A program made the translations under genes and the position numbers. This document shows positions 53,047 through 62,730 of a DNA stretch of 64,000 bases, piece by piece. Location: NCBI GenBank assembly GCA_013176395.1, contig JABMLP010000007.1, positions 992,001-1,056,000 on the forward strand, in the 5' to 3' direction. The stretch comes from Venturia oleaginea. Taxonomy: Eukaryota > Ascomycota > Dothideomycetes > Venturiales > Venturiaceae. The notes beneath the pieces were generated by a model. The model saw only the letters and a list, made by a program, of their open reading frames with translations, searched no databases and was not told the DNA's origin. The stretch's first letter is position 1, and each line of letters starts with the position of its first letter.

Positions 53047-54260
53047 CTATATGTATTCCCGCTTTGGGTCTATCCTGTCCATCAGCTCCATTGACTTTTC
53101 GTACCTGATAATTGTTAGAGACGCATACGTGAGAAGAAATTGATGGACTCACATAGTGAAGACAATGCCACCGCTGAACACCAATCGTCCCAATCGAGGC
53201 AAAGCTCCCGACCAGAAGGTCAACAAGCCTTCGTCCCTGAAGATCTTTGCTGCACATGCAAAGCTGTTCTTGTACTCTTTTGCCGATCCCAACGATTGCA
53301 TACGAGTTTTGACCGTATCTAGAGGCATGGTGGTGTAGACTGTAATGACTCCTGCCATGGCTCCGAGACCAAATGTGCTGAGCACGCCGAGCTTCTCTCC
53401 CGGGGCTACATAGCTTTGCGCCAATTGCTTCAAGCTTGTATAACTACTGAAACGGACGGCCGAGTTAGCAGCTTGTCGTGCCGTAGTTGGGACAAAGCCT
53501 TTCATGAAGCCTCGGATGCCTTGTTCCTGTGCGATCAGACGAGATCCGTGTAGGAAGCCTCGCATTCGTGGGTTTTTGCTTTTGGCGTCGTCGATTCTAG
53601 GTCCATGTTAGCCAATATCCCAGCCACTGTATTTGCTCTCCTCACAATTGCGTCTTTATACTCTCGAAAGGAGTAACGGCGAATAGTGACTCAGTTGCAC
53701 CTGCGAAGAAACCGGCTATGACTGTTGCCGGTCCTGATACTGTTCCATCTGCTGCAGCAAGAATAGACTTGTACTGATCAAACGCAACAAATCCTGGAAT
53801 ACGGTCAGCATTCGAGTGATGATTTATCCCGACAACACCAACCTACGTATGCCTGCTTTGATCGAGTTGCCGATTATGAGTGTGGTGCATCCAGCGTACC
53901 ATTGTTTTCCGAACGGAGGCCATGGTAGCTTCTTTCCATCTGCCAGTCTTCGATTGAGCTGTGTTCGTGTCTTCGCGACTGTTCAAAGATTCCTTGTTAG
54001 TTATGATGCTGAGGTTTGCAGAATAGAGGTCGTGTACATTCGGCGGGGTATGTGACAGCTATGAAGACAATCAGTATATATGCTTTATTTTTCGCCAGAT
54101 ACTACCAACCAATCTCAACAGCTCCAGCAGTCGAACCAGCGATAATGGAGCGCAAAGCACTGGGCTATGGTCATGGTTAGATGTCCATCCGCGGAAGTGG
54201 ATATCGTGAACATGTATGTACCTTTCTCTTCTCCGTACTGGCGGGCGAAGAGGTTGCCAT
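53047..54260 (-). CDS. ctp1: Mitochondrial tricarboxylate (citrate) carrier
   Basis: Seven exons on the minus strand: 54222-54260, 54110-54164, 54038-54058, 53847-53978, 53646-53793, 53153-53596 and 53047-53104, joining to 298 residues, the usual length for this carrier. Repeat 1 opens SALRSIIAGSTAGAVEI and contains YPAEFAKTRTQLNRRL (the PxDxxK-type motif split by tiny exon 3). Repeat 2: AGFFAGATESLFAVTPFESIKTQL. Repeat 3: LGAMAGVITVYTTMPLDTVKTRMQ, then SGALPRLGRLVFSGGIVF. The C-terminus is MYEKSMELMDRIDPKREYI. Known: Ctp1 exchanges citrate for malate across the inner mitochondrial membrane, supplying cytosolic acetyl-CoA. All seven exons close in frame; exon 3 is only 21 nt. It is divergent from mam33 across 217 bp. 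Confidence 0.95.
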
Positions 54261-54477
54261 GCTGCACTGGAGTAATTCAGAAGATGCTGAGCTATCGCCA
54301 GCAACCGGTTGTCATGGGCCAAGGGCATTCCCAAATGAAAGATGGCGGCGCGGATAATTCTCCTCCGTCATCGCTTGGCACGAGTTTTGGTCGATGAAGT
54401 CCAAGCTCGAAAATTATTCGACGACAGCTGAACGTCCAAACGCGCACAACATCTAGCTATTCGATATCCTCTTCAGC
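54261..54477. promoter_or_regulatory. 217-bp bidirectional promoter between ctp1 and mam33
   Basis: The two start codons, 54260 (minus) and 54478 (plus), are only 217 bp apart, so the untranslated leaders and promoters of two mitochondrial genes must share this space. No TATA box is evident. Confidence 0.6.
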
Positions 54478-55545
54478 ATGCTGTCATTGAGATCTTTTGC
54501 TCGAGCAGCACCTCGCTCAATCTCAAGACTGTCATCGCAGTCTCGAATCGTCACCAGAACCCCAGTCTTCACAGCCAGAATACAGCTATCCATACAGCCA
54601 TGGACTGCTCCTTTCTCGACGACGCCAGCAACGAGAGAAGGTACCATCAGTCTGGGTGCACAGTTGTAATTCTATCTCAAGTTCTAACAAAAGGCAAAGG
54701 CAACGAGGAACTAGTAGCGAAATTAAAGTCAGAATATGACATCGAGACGTCCGATTTCGATGAGGGTCCCGAAAACGAGGCTGTCAAAGCATTCATCAAA
54801 GACAGCCCATTCGAGGCACAAGCTCTTGGCTCCCACCTCGATTGACCATGTCTAACTTTCCCGATAGATTCACGACACTCCTGGCATCGAAGATGTCGTC
54901 CTCACACGCAAATACAACGACGAGACCATCCGCGTAAGCTTCACCATTGCCGACTTGGCCAACAACGAGCCCCAAGAACCTGAAGGCGACCAAGGCGACC
55001 AAGGCCTCTACGGTGACGAGGAAGAAGACTTCCCACTCGAGTCAGAACAATCCGGCGGTGCCAACACCAAGGGCTCCGTGAGCCAGGGACGCACTGCAGG
55101 AGGCAATGTCCGCGTGGCACCAGAAGACAGTGTCTCGCCAGCCGACCGACCAGAACTTGACGACGAGGCCGAACAGTTCAACGAGGAAACCGCTTACAAC
55201 GCCCGGGTCAATGTTAAGATTACAAGAGATGGACAGAAGGGTGCCATGTTGATCGAGGCAATTGCTCAAGATGGGGATCTCTTGATCGACAACGTTTACT
55301 TCTTTGCTGATGCCGATCTTGCCGAGCCTACGCAAGCCGAGCAAGAGTGGAAGCGCAAAAATGTCTACGCTGGCCCACCATTCGGAAACTTGGACGAGGA
55401 CTTGCAGGTTCTCATGGAGAAGTACCTCGGAGATCGTGGCATCAACACCCAACTCGCCACATTCGTGCCGGAATACATTGATTACAAGGAGCAAAAGGAG
55501 TATGTCAACTGGCTCAAGAACTTGAAGGGATTCCTCGAGGAGTAG
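54478..55545 (+). CDS. mam33: Mitochondrial acidic matrix protein, Mam33/p32 (gC1qBP) family
   Basis: Exons 54478-54640, 54694-54815 and 54868-55545 give 320 residues. The presequence is Arg/Ser-rich with no acid (MLSLRSFARAAPRSISRL). The domain contains NEELVAKLKSEYDIE, the acidic helix ETSDFDEGPENEAVKAF, HDTPGIEDVVLTRKYNDETIR, VSFTIADL, then DDEAEQFNEETAYNARVNVKI, IDNVYFFADADL and the closing helix VNWLKNLKGFLEE. Known: Mam33/p32 forms a doughnut-shaped trimer in the mitochondrial matrix and supports translation of mitochondrial mRNAs and respiration. The second intron starts GC (GAG|GCACAAG) and ends AG (54816-54867), a non-canonical GC-AG intron; the spliced frame matches the family, and unspliced mRNA would stop soon after. 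Confidence 0.92.
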
Positions 55546-56498
55546 GAATAACCACGGTGCAATGAAATAAGTGTACGATTTAGTCGCGTTTCTGGTTGTG
55601 GTGCGAGTCTGGAGTTCCAACTTTCTGTATCAAGTTAACTCATCTCCTCTTTGCGCCCCGAGCGGGATAGAACTACTTAGGTGTCCCGGTGAACGGGGAT
55701 AGTACGACCAGTCTCATTAAATGATAACCCGTGTGTTCACGAAAGATCGAACTATCTTATCCCATTTTTGACCATACCCGACTCTGCAGAGGTGCAGTAT
55801 CGTTTCAAAACACTCCCTGTATTCGGCAGGAGGTAAGTTAATGGAGATCCTTCCGGATCCACTGTGATGACTTCTCCTGAAAGAACCATCAGACATCATC
55901 GTTGCAACCCTCGCAGAAACCAGCGGGAAGTAACGATCAGGATTGCTAAATTTGCACTCTGGCTGTTTAGTCAGCCTAAGATGGTAATATTTCTCAGTAA
56001 AACGAGGCAATTTCAGGATTATCAAATTCAAAGGAATTGCATGTAGAGGAAATGAATAAGAGACGACGACCCCGTCGTGATCCTGTCTTTACACATCAAA
56101 AGATTTGATTAATTTGGTAGCTCGTGTGGTTTTCTGCTCGGGATTTTTCGCGCCCTTTGCAGATGAGAGTAACATTAATTTCCTTTTCCATGCCCACGCA
56201 TGAAGTAGCTGGACGCTTGTCCTGACCCTTTTGACATCAAAATAGGTCCGCTGGGTGCTTGGCGCCTGCTCACTTGACTGGTAACATGCTGAAATCAGAC
56301 CTATGTGCGTCTCGATTGACAGGTTGGTTCAGACCACCCTCCACACGAAGGATGGCCTTATCCACTTGCTCATGTCCGTGGACGCTGATTTTTGCGGACG
56401 CTTACCTTTCGCTACACGCCTCGAACCCAGGAGCGGCTCTTCACACTGTTTATCGTACTTGTCACAATTCCATCCCATCCCCTTCAAATGCTGCAACT
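55546..56498. other. Convergent intergenic region (1 kb)
   Basis: 3' flanks of mam33 and tma16. A 104-aa minus-strand frame at 55717-56031 has no recognisable features and is not called. Confidence 0.4.
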
Positions 56499-57124
56499 TC
56501 AAGACTGTCCCCTTGGCGGGAAACTACTCTCAACGACTCTCCCGTCTTCAGATACCCTCACAAATTTCAGAACGTTCAAACCGATCCACTGACCACCCCA
56601 CTCCCTCAGTTTCTCCACATTCTTTACATCTGTCATATCTGGAACCCAGAAACCACTTGCATACTCTTTCTTATCGTTCTCGATTAGCGCGGTGAGTTGG
56701 ATTTCTTGAATCGATGGTGGACGACCTGCTCTTCTCTCTGCTTTTATTGTGGCGAGCGCATCATCATTGCGGTGGAGGATTGTTTGTATTTCCGTCAGGA
56801 TTTCGGAGGTGGTATAGGGTGTTTTGGGATCGTGGTCGAGTGTTGAGGCTTGGAGGATAGAGAGGCGTTGGACTGTTGTATTTCGTTAGCCTTTCAACAT
56901 TCTTCGATTGTCGGCAACTCTTTAATGCGGGTTTGGGGCGTAAACATACGATGTACATGATTTGCTCGTTCCCTCTCTTGGACCTTGTTCGCTAGCTTCA
57001 CATCTCTTCCTGAAGCTCTCTGCAATCTTCGCGAGTCGCGGGAATGTTCGTGTAGTGCATGTGCCTTTCCCTTTTTCTTATTCACCAGCTTCGAGATCTT
57101 GGAGAAGGATTTTGCGATTGGCAT
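56499..57124 (-). CDS. tma16: Translation machinery-associated protein 16
   Basis: Exons 56950-57124 and 56499-56872 with a 77-bp intron give 182 residues. The N-terminus is very basic (MPIAKSFSKISKLVNKKKGK) followed by ALHEHSRDSRRLQRASGRD, the signature of Tma16. After the intron: RLSILQASTLDHDP, then the C-terminal core EYASGFWVPDMTDVKNV and WGGQWIGLNVLKFVRV. Known: Tma16 is a small ribosome-biogenesis protein that associates with pre-60S particles and the nucleolus. The splice phase (CAT C|TC CAA) restores the family alignment exactly. Confidence 0.92.
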
Positions 57125-57801
57125 TTTGGAGGAGAGATGGCCAGAGCTCGGATGTGTGTGAAAGTATTTCGATCTGGGAGGAAAGTTGTATCTTGCTTCT
57201 TTGATTGCTCAGACAGTAGCTGTGAGTGTTGCTGTTGGTATGCAATTGTGAAGGTCAAAGTGGGATGTCGGTAACGAGCATTTTCGGTGGAGAAAAGAAT
57301 AATTGGGGACTTCAGTGCTGCAATTTGAAGCGGTTTTCTATCGAGTCCATGAACTTACTCAAAAGTATTTGCCTTTTTGGGAAAAGTCTGAAAACTGAGT
57401 AATCAAGTTCTGGGGTTTGGGTTTTATAAATCCGGAAAATGGAGTCCCACTTTAATTTGGGCGGCCATTTCGGTTGGCTAGGAATTCTCCAGTTTTAGCT
57501 GCACGTGTTTTACTATCGAATCGATGCTGCGCGGCCGTCACTTTGGTATGCTGAAAAGTCAGAGATGGTGATAATTAATAGAGCAAGGATACGAGGATAG
57601 GTTTAGCGACATATTCTCCCCCCGGTCTGAAAAGGATCGTGTTATTGTAGTTCTCAAGTATTGTGGTTTGTGGTGGACATTCTTTAGTGTCTGACTGCCT
57701 GACTGCATAGCCGCGGGGTACGGTCTTTCCCGTACCGCAACAGGCTCTCCCACGGCTGAGGGTATAAATAGCGGTGTAAATCCCACTTTAAATAGGAGTA
57801 T
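57125..57801. other. Upstream region of tma16
   Basis: Contains the tma16 promoter and, further right, a small hairpin GGTACGG/CCGTACC near 57717-57736 and a TATAAAT motif at about 57764. No gene. Confidence 0.4.
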
Positions 57802-58238
57802 TGTTACGCAGAGGCTATGACTTAAAGTAATCTAGCTGGATTTGGCTAATCCGTACAGTAGCGTTCAAGTGGTCCGGGGCGACAATATCGTATCAAACAA
57901 GTGAAGCGAAGCTTGCAAGATATAAGAGTCGTGAATTGTACTAAGCAACTAAAAGCAATAGTGAAATAACGAGAGAGTGAAGATACGAGACATTGAGGGA
58001 GCAGAGTCTCGTCCTTCATATAGAGATCCATCTCCTAAGAAATCCTAGCTCTTCAATATGTTCATTTTGTTCATTTCGCCAAGAATGAAGCAAATGACCC
58101 ACACGTGATCTTACATCATCTATATAACGATCAACCAATCATAAGGAGATAGAGTGGCATACAATTGAATGCACATGAATGCAATCAAATACATCCGAAT
58201 ACAACCGAATACATGTCCACGTGACAGTATCCGTAACA
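57802..58238 (-). mobile_element. Solo LTR of a retrotransposon with 5-bp target-site duplication
   Basis: Seen: a 437-bp unit that begins TGTTACG and ends CGTAACA, a perfect inverted terminal match with the TG...CA ends typical of LTRs. It is flanked on both sides by AGTAT (57797-57801 and 58239-58243), a 5-bp target-site duplication. No internal retrotransposon genes adjoin it, so it is a solo LTR left after recombination. Orientation is a guess: on the minus strand the 5' end reads TGTTACGGATACTGTCACG and a TATATAGATG motif lies downstream. The superfamily (Copia or Gypsy) cannot be decided. Confidence 0.9.
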
Positions 58239-59176
58239 AGTATATAGACCGGTCTTATACGAGTCCTTGGCCGTCAATGTAATATTACCTTGGCGTAGAT
58301 TAGAATTACGGGCGTTACTCAGTCAGTCAATTAAGCGCTTCAGGATAAGAGCCGAGCTAGTGCAGATTAAGACCGACTATGGTCTGATGCCGAATGCCGA
58401 ATAAACGTAGGTGGAGCTAGGGTATTTTTGCTGTGAAGCATGGATCGTACAAGGGGGATCCACCCACGGTAAATCGGTGTCAGACCATAGTTACATGATT
58501 TTTATTCGATTTCTATAGGATTCTGATTAAATCTCGAGATTCCACATCACAAAAGTGGAAGTCTATGCTGCGTTATAAATAGATCGACGTTGAATGGCGT
58601 GTTTGAACAGAAAAACACTCGATCACATGTTGAAAGTTTCCTCATTCACCTGAGAACTACAATAATGAAGGAGGTAGATGGCATTGAAGGGAACATTTCA
58701 CTGTTCAATTTCTTAATTTAAGGTCCCTCGCTGGCCGATGATTTTGGCTGGGTGTTCAAATGAAGTTGTATCACATGCACATATTGCACGAGCAAATCTT
58801 CCATATTTCGGGCGGAATTACATTGTGATTCTTACGGAATTGGGCATTCTGAAGTCGATAAATATATTGAAAGACCTATGGCTGAATAAGAGGTATTCTC
58901 GCCCGTTTCCCCCGATGATATTCTATAAGAGCGGGATTGGTAAGGTGTCCCAAGGTCTTGATTCCCAAGCCATGATACAAGGTAAGTGATATTGACTATG
59001 GGAGAGTAATATGCCGCTGATTCTACTTCAAGTTTTGGTTGCAACTTATCTCTCTCTGGTAGTACACCAAACCTGCGATCCGTTATACCGAGAATTCAAA
59101 AGTTCTATCCTTGCGCTCTAGCAGCCGTTACGTCCCTCCTCCCTAGACCCGTCCTACAGTCGGTACTACTATCAAT
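58239..59176. other. Region with a MITE-like element and no gene
   Basis: Between the solo LTR and the secreted-protein gene. Apart from the 116-bp inverted-repeat element only short frames are seen. Confidence 0.4.
58376..58491. mobile_element. 116-bp MITE-like element with 18-bp terminal inverted repeats
   Basis: Left end ACTATGGTCTGATGCCGA; the right end read on the other strand is ACTATGGTCTGACACCGA, 16 of 18 matching with the first 12 identical. The interior has no coding capacity. No target duplication is clear, so insertion type is unknown. Probably a miniature inverted-repeat transposable element. Confidence 0.75.
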
Positions 59177-59979
59177 ATGTGGCCCGTACTACCCTTATTC
59201 GCCATCACCTCTATCGCCCAGGCGTCCTCCCAAGAGTCCCAACAAATTATCAACACTGATTTTGCCAGTGCCGTCGAAGTCAATATATGCAAGGAGAAAG
59301 ATGGCGGGTTCGGTCCTGGACGTACCCTTTTCTACACCAGAGCATGCGAGTGCTTAGGACCGAACACCTTCCGGACCGAGTGCTACAGGGGACGACCAAA
59401 TCCCCGGGAGGGATTCATGCTGAGATATGACCGGGCATGCGATCCTAGGGACGCTACCGTCATTTGCCTCCCGACTGAAGATTCCCGAGACAATGCTACT
59501 GACTGCCAATGCAAACGGTTTCCGAAGAAGGTCGGCTCGAAGCCCCCCACGATGCTGATGGAATTGCTTGCTCAGGGGGTTTAAATGTTCCGGGTCCGCG
59601 TGCGCATCTCACCTGGTCTACGATCACTGCTGTGGGCCAGCCGGCTCGTACTATGAGAGAAATTCTGGGATGTTGGGTTCAGGGTTCGAGAGCTGAGCAT
59701 CTAACCAATGACTATACATGTAATGCCAAAGGCCACGTCCTGCACTTTGATCCCAAAAACACCTACCAAGCTTGCATTGAGGCCAATGACGATACTCCGA
59801 CGAGAATCAATTTCGAATGGACAATCAGTAGTCCCTGGGGTCATAAAAAGAGGGATGGGCTAGAGAAGAGGCTTGTCGATCTGATTGAGTACGATGGAAG
59901 TCGTTCGACCAAGAACTGGAACGGCAGTATTGTTGTTGTTGACGAAGATGGAGTGGAACTCAAGCGATTCAATGCGTAG
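59177..59979 (+). pseudogene. Secreted cysteine-containing protein, frameshifted
   Basis: Seen: frame 1 (59177-59584) starts with a signal peptide (MWPVLPLFAITSIAQASSQ) and contains many cysteines (RACECLGP, TECYRGRP, DRACDPRD, TVICLPTE, TDCQCKRF). It then runs into a stop shortly after a run of six C (about 59540-59545). Frame 2 continues from there: PHDADGIACSGGLNVPGPRA, WSTITAVGQPARTMREILG, CIEANDDTPTRINFEW, ending VVVDEDGVELKRFNA at 59979. One additional C in the run would join both into a single protein of about 268 residues. It holds possible Kex2-type sites (HKKR, LEKR). Inferred: a secreted effector-like protein that is disrupted, or a sequencing error in a homopolymer. No family recognised. 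Confidence 0.6.
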
Positions 59980-60214
59980 CAAGAAAAGGTGACCGTTGTT
60001 GGAAGTTGGGAACCACAACAAATACTAGAATCACACTGCATGGCTATCTGCAGGGTGGCAATTAGCCAAACGCTTTGAACCCTCGCTACAATTGATTTTA
60101 TTGGCTTCTTTGGTGGTTAGTAATTAATCAAGTTGCATTGCCTGCCTCCCTTGATTGATTTCCACAATTTGTGTCCATCTAGTGTTTCTAAATCTACTAA
60201 TACCCAATACACAT
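59980..60214. other. Short region leading into transposon debris
   Basis: 3' flank of the secreted-protein gene; nothing recognised. Confidence 0.4.
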
Positions 60215-60450
60215 TAGTTAAGAACTCGTTTCTAAGCCCATAATGTTCAATTGAAGCCTCTTCAACTACGTTTGGTAATAAGCCATTGCTAGAGTCTGTA
60301 ATTAGCCTGCCTGAGGTCGAAAGGATACGCTCACCTCCGTCGACATGCCTGGAATAGAGAGTATATCAAAGGCCTTTGAGGTAAGGGTTGAATACTCATT
60401 ACGGTATTCGAACCACCAGGCCAGTGGGTCTACTGCATCCCAATCGACAG
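60215..60450 (-). pseudogene. hAT-family transposase remnant (C-terminal dimerisation region)
   Basis: Seen on the minus strand: DWDAVDPLAWWFEYRNEYST then LTSKAFDILSIPGMS in one frame, and after a 1-nt shift GERILSTSGRLITDSSNGLLP, NVVEEASIEHYGLRNEFL. Known: the hAT dimerisation domain has the pattern DPLxWW...Y...A.D.LSIP..S...ER.FS..G, followed by R.L.P. The match is good but the frame is broken and only the C-terminus remains. It is a fossil. Confidence 0.75.
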
Positions 60451-60486
60451 GTGCCTAGTACGTGTTAGCTCATCCTCCTTTGATAG

Positions 60487-60553
60487 AGGCCAGGCTAAAC
60501 AGGGCAAAGACTCGCTACCTTTGTGGCTCTATCTACAAGAATAGAGGCTAACA
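60487..60553. repeat. 67-bp LINE-leader-like fragment, inverted copy of 5182-5248
   Basis: Matches 5182-5248 on the opposite strand at 63 of 67 bases (TGTTAGCCTCTAT, AGCGAGTCTTTGCCCTG, TTTAGCCTGGCCT). Flanks differ on both sides, so this is a small captured piece of the same repeat family. Confidence 0.85.
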
Positions 60554-60589
60554 TCTGGCCAAGGCGGCGGCGCCATTAGAGCATCACTT

Positions 60590-60773
60590 TCAGCTCGTCT
60601 AGGGAAAGTCCAGAGACAGTGCCTTCGAATGGTTATAGGAGCCTACAAGAGAACACCTCGTGCAGCTATGGAAAGGGAGCTCGGCGTCCAACTGATCTCC
60701 CTGTACGTGATAAGTAAGGTGTGACGGCTTGCTAGGCTACTGGAACAACCACAGTGTTTAAGCACCTAACAAG
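60590..60773 (+). pseudogene. LINE reverse-transcriptase fragment (post-RT region) of a third LINE
   Basis: Seen: a plus-strand reading KVQRQCLRMVIGAYKRTPRA, AAMERELGVQLISLYVISKV followed by a stop and RLARLLEQPQ. It corresponds to VQRDCLRKVTGGYRRT and ALERETSVQPMDLYVEQLAL in the LINE at 60912-62730, but it is clearly diverged and belongs to another LINE subfamily. Confidence 0.7.
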
Positions 60774-60911
60774 GCGCCACAGTACACGAGCCACAGCAAG
60801 ACCTATAAGTACGCCTTGCCCCCAGCCCCCATTTACATAGCGATCTGTAGTTCACTATCACATTTAGTCCATACCTGATTGCTGTTCACGCCTTTCATTA
60901 GTTACTACTAG

Positions 60912-62730
60912 TGCACATACTATGGAGCAAGGGAGTGCCGGCATGGATCCTGAGGTTTTTTGAACGTTTCTTGGAAGGGAGGCGAACCAAGGTGTCCTTT
61001 ACCGGATTTACTAGCGAGTGGACTTCAGCCAGGACCGGGATACCGCAGGGGTCCAACCTCTCACCGATACTCTTCCTCTTCTTTATCTCGGAGCTACTCG
61101 AGGAATTCCAGACACAAAACGATGGGCTGGTCGGCTTTGGCTTCGTGGACGACACAAACTTGATTACCTGGGGGGCATCGGCCGCAGACAACTGCCGGAG
61201 ACTAACCGTTGCACATGACAGATGTATCGCTTGGGCAAAGAGACATGGGGCGACATTTAACCCCACAAAGTACCAACTAATGCACTTCAAGCAGGCCAAA
61301 CGGATGGAGGCCCAGCCAGGGGACATGGACACTACAGTAGTGGTTGATGGGACTCCAGTAAAGGTAATGAAGAAGGAGATCAGGATGCTCGGGGTCTGGT
61401 TCGATTCGTCGTTGAGTTGGGAGTCCCATATGAACAGGGCCATCGGCAAGGCCAGGGCAGCTATGGGAGCAATTGGGCGGCTGATAGCCGGAATATTTGG
61501 ACCATCATTGCGGAAGTCCAGACTCATTTATATCGCAGTGGTAAGACCTACCCTCCTATATGGGATCCAGGCGTGGGGATGCAATAACCAAGCTGGAGGT
61601 ATTACGCGGGCACCGCACATGGAGCGATTGGCAAGAGTCCAGAGGGACTGCCTTAGGAAGGTAACCGGGGGCTATAGGCGAACCCTCGTTGTTGCGCTGG
61701 AAAGGGAGACGTCGGTCCAGCCGATGGACCTATACGTGGAGCAGCTCGCCCTGGAACGAGTGGGAGCGGTAAAGGACCATCCGGTGGAAAAAGAGATACA
61801 ACACACAGTTGAACTCATGTGGAAGGACATGGAGGCTGTCCCCGCACCACTAAGGGGGAGAAGAAGGAGAGGAAGACCCAGGGTACTTCCCCGGCGACCG
61901 GAGACACCGGCGGAGATGGGAGCTGCCAGACTAGCACTACGGGAGAAGCAGTCCAACGAAATGCCTCAGTATGCTCCCGCAGAGCTACCCAACTTATACT
62001 ATGAAGGACCGGAGCCAGAGCCAAGACCGGGTCGGCGAACCATTCATACCGTTAGGAATAACCCCAACCTCCCACCACCAAGACCAACGCTAGGGAGACC
62101 TACACATGAAGTGGGACCCTACAACCAGAGACGGACCATTGCCAGAACGAAAAGGGAGCGAGGAAGGCCCGACGCTGAGGAACCGGGAGCCGAAAATAGG
62201 AGAAGAAGAGCTCGAAAGGGGGGAAACCTGCATAAATATAGGCTGCCCTCCAAAATCTCCGCGCTGCTGGAGGAGATATGGAGGGCAAGGTGGGAGAAGA
62301 AGAGAAGAAACAAGGCCGGTGCGACTTGGTCTAAGGAGGGGGAGGACGAGACACTGGGACTGTACGATGGCCTCACGAAACTTGAAGCTACAGCGGTGTT
62401 TTTGATGAGAACAGAGGTATTGGGACTCCGGTCCTGGCTGGTAGCAATACATGTGCCAGGGATAACCTCGGAATGCGCGTGTGGATGGCGACACCAGACA
62501 CTAATTCATGTATTCGACTTCTGCCCCAGATAAAATAGAGACCATCTGAGGAGCGAAACTGGTACAACATCGGTACGTACGGCACTCAATACCAGCAAGG
62601 GATGCAAGGCTGCTGCTAGGTGGATGCTCGACAACAATATCCTGCCCTATCTTACCGTGGCAGACAACGCACAAAAGGAGGACAGGTCAAACTTCTCCGC
62701 GGCGCCGCGCTTGGTGGGAAGAGTTGAGTA
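60912..62730 (+). pseudogene. LINE-C ORF2: C-terminal half of reverse transcriptase, one premature stop
   Basis: Seen: HILWSKGVPAWILRFFERF, RTGIPQGSNLSPILFLFFI, then GFGFVDDTNLITWG, the catalytic FVDD box. PTKYQLMHF and KKEIRMLGVWFDSSLSW follow, then the post-RT region with VQRDCLRKVTGGYRR. A long Arg/Pro-rich linker comes next, then KLEATAVFLMRTEVLGLRSW and a C-terminal zinc-finger-like CACGWRHQTLIHVFDFC. A TAA at 62531-62533 interrupts the frame (CPR stop NRDH; CAA-to-TAA would explain it). About 65 further codons (HLRSETGTTSVRTALNTSKG ... PRLVGRVE) continue in frame to a final TAA near 62730. No RNase H domain is seen. Without the 5' half, and with the stop, it is not functional. Confidence 0.85.

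Noticed and set aside
55717..56031. 104-codon minus-strand frame
   Set aside because: No motif, no neighbour support, lies in the convergent 3' region of mam33 and tma16.
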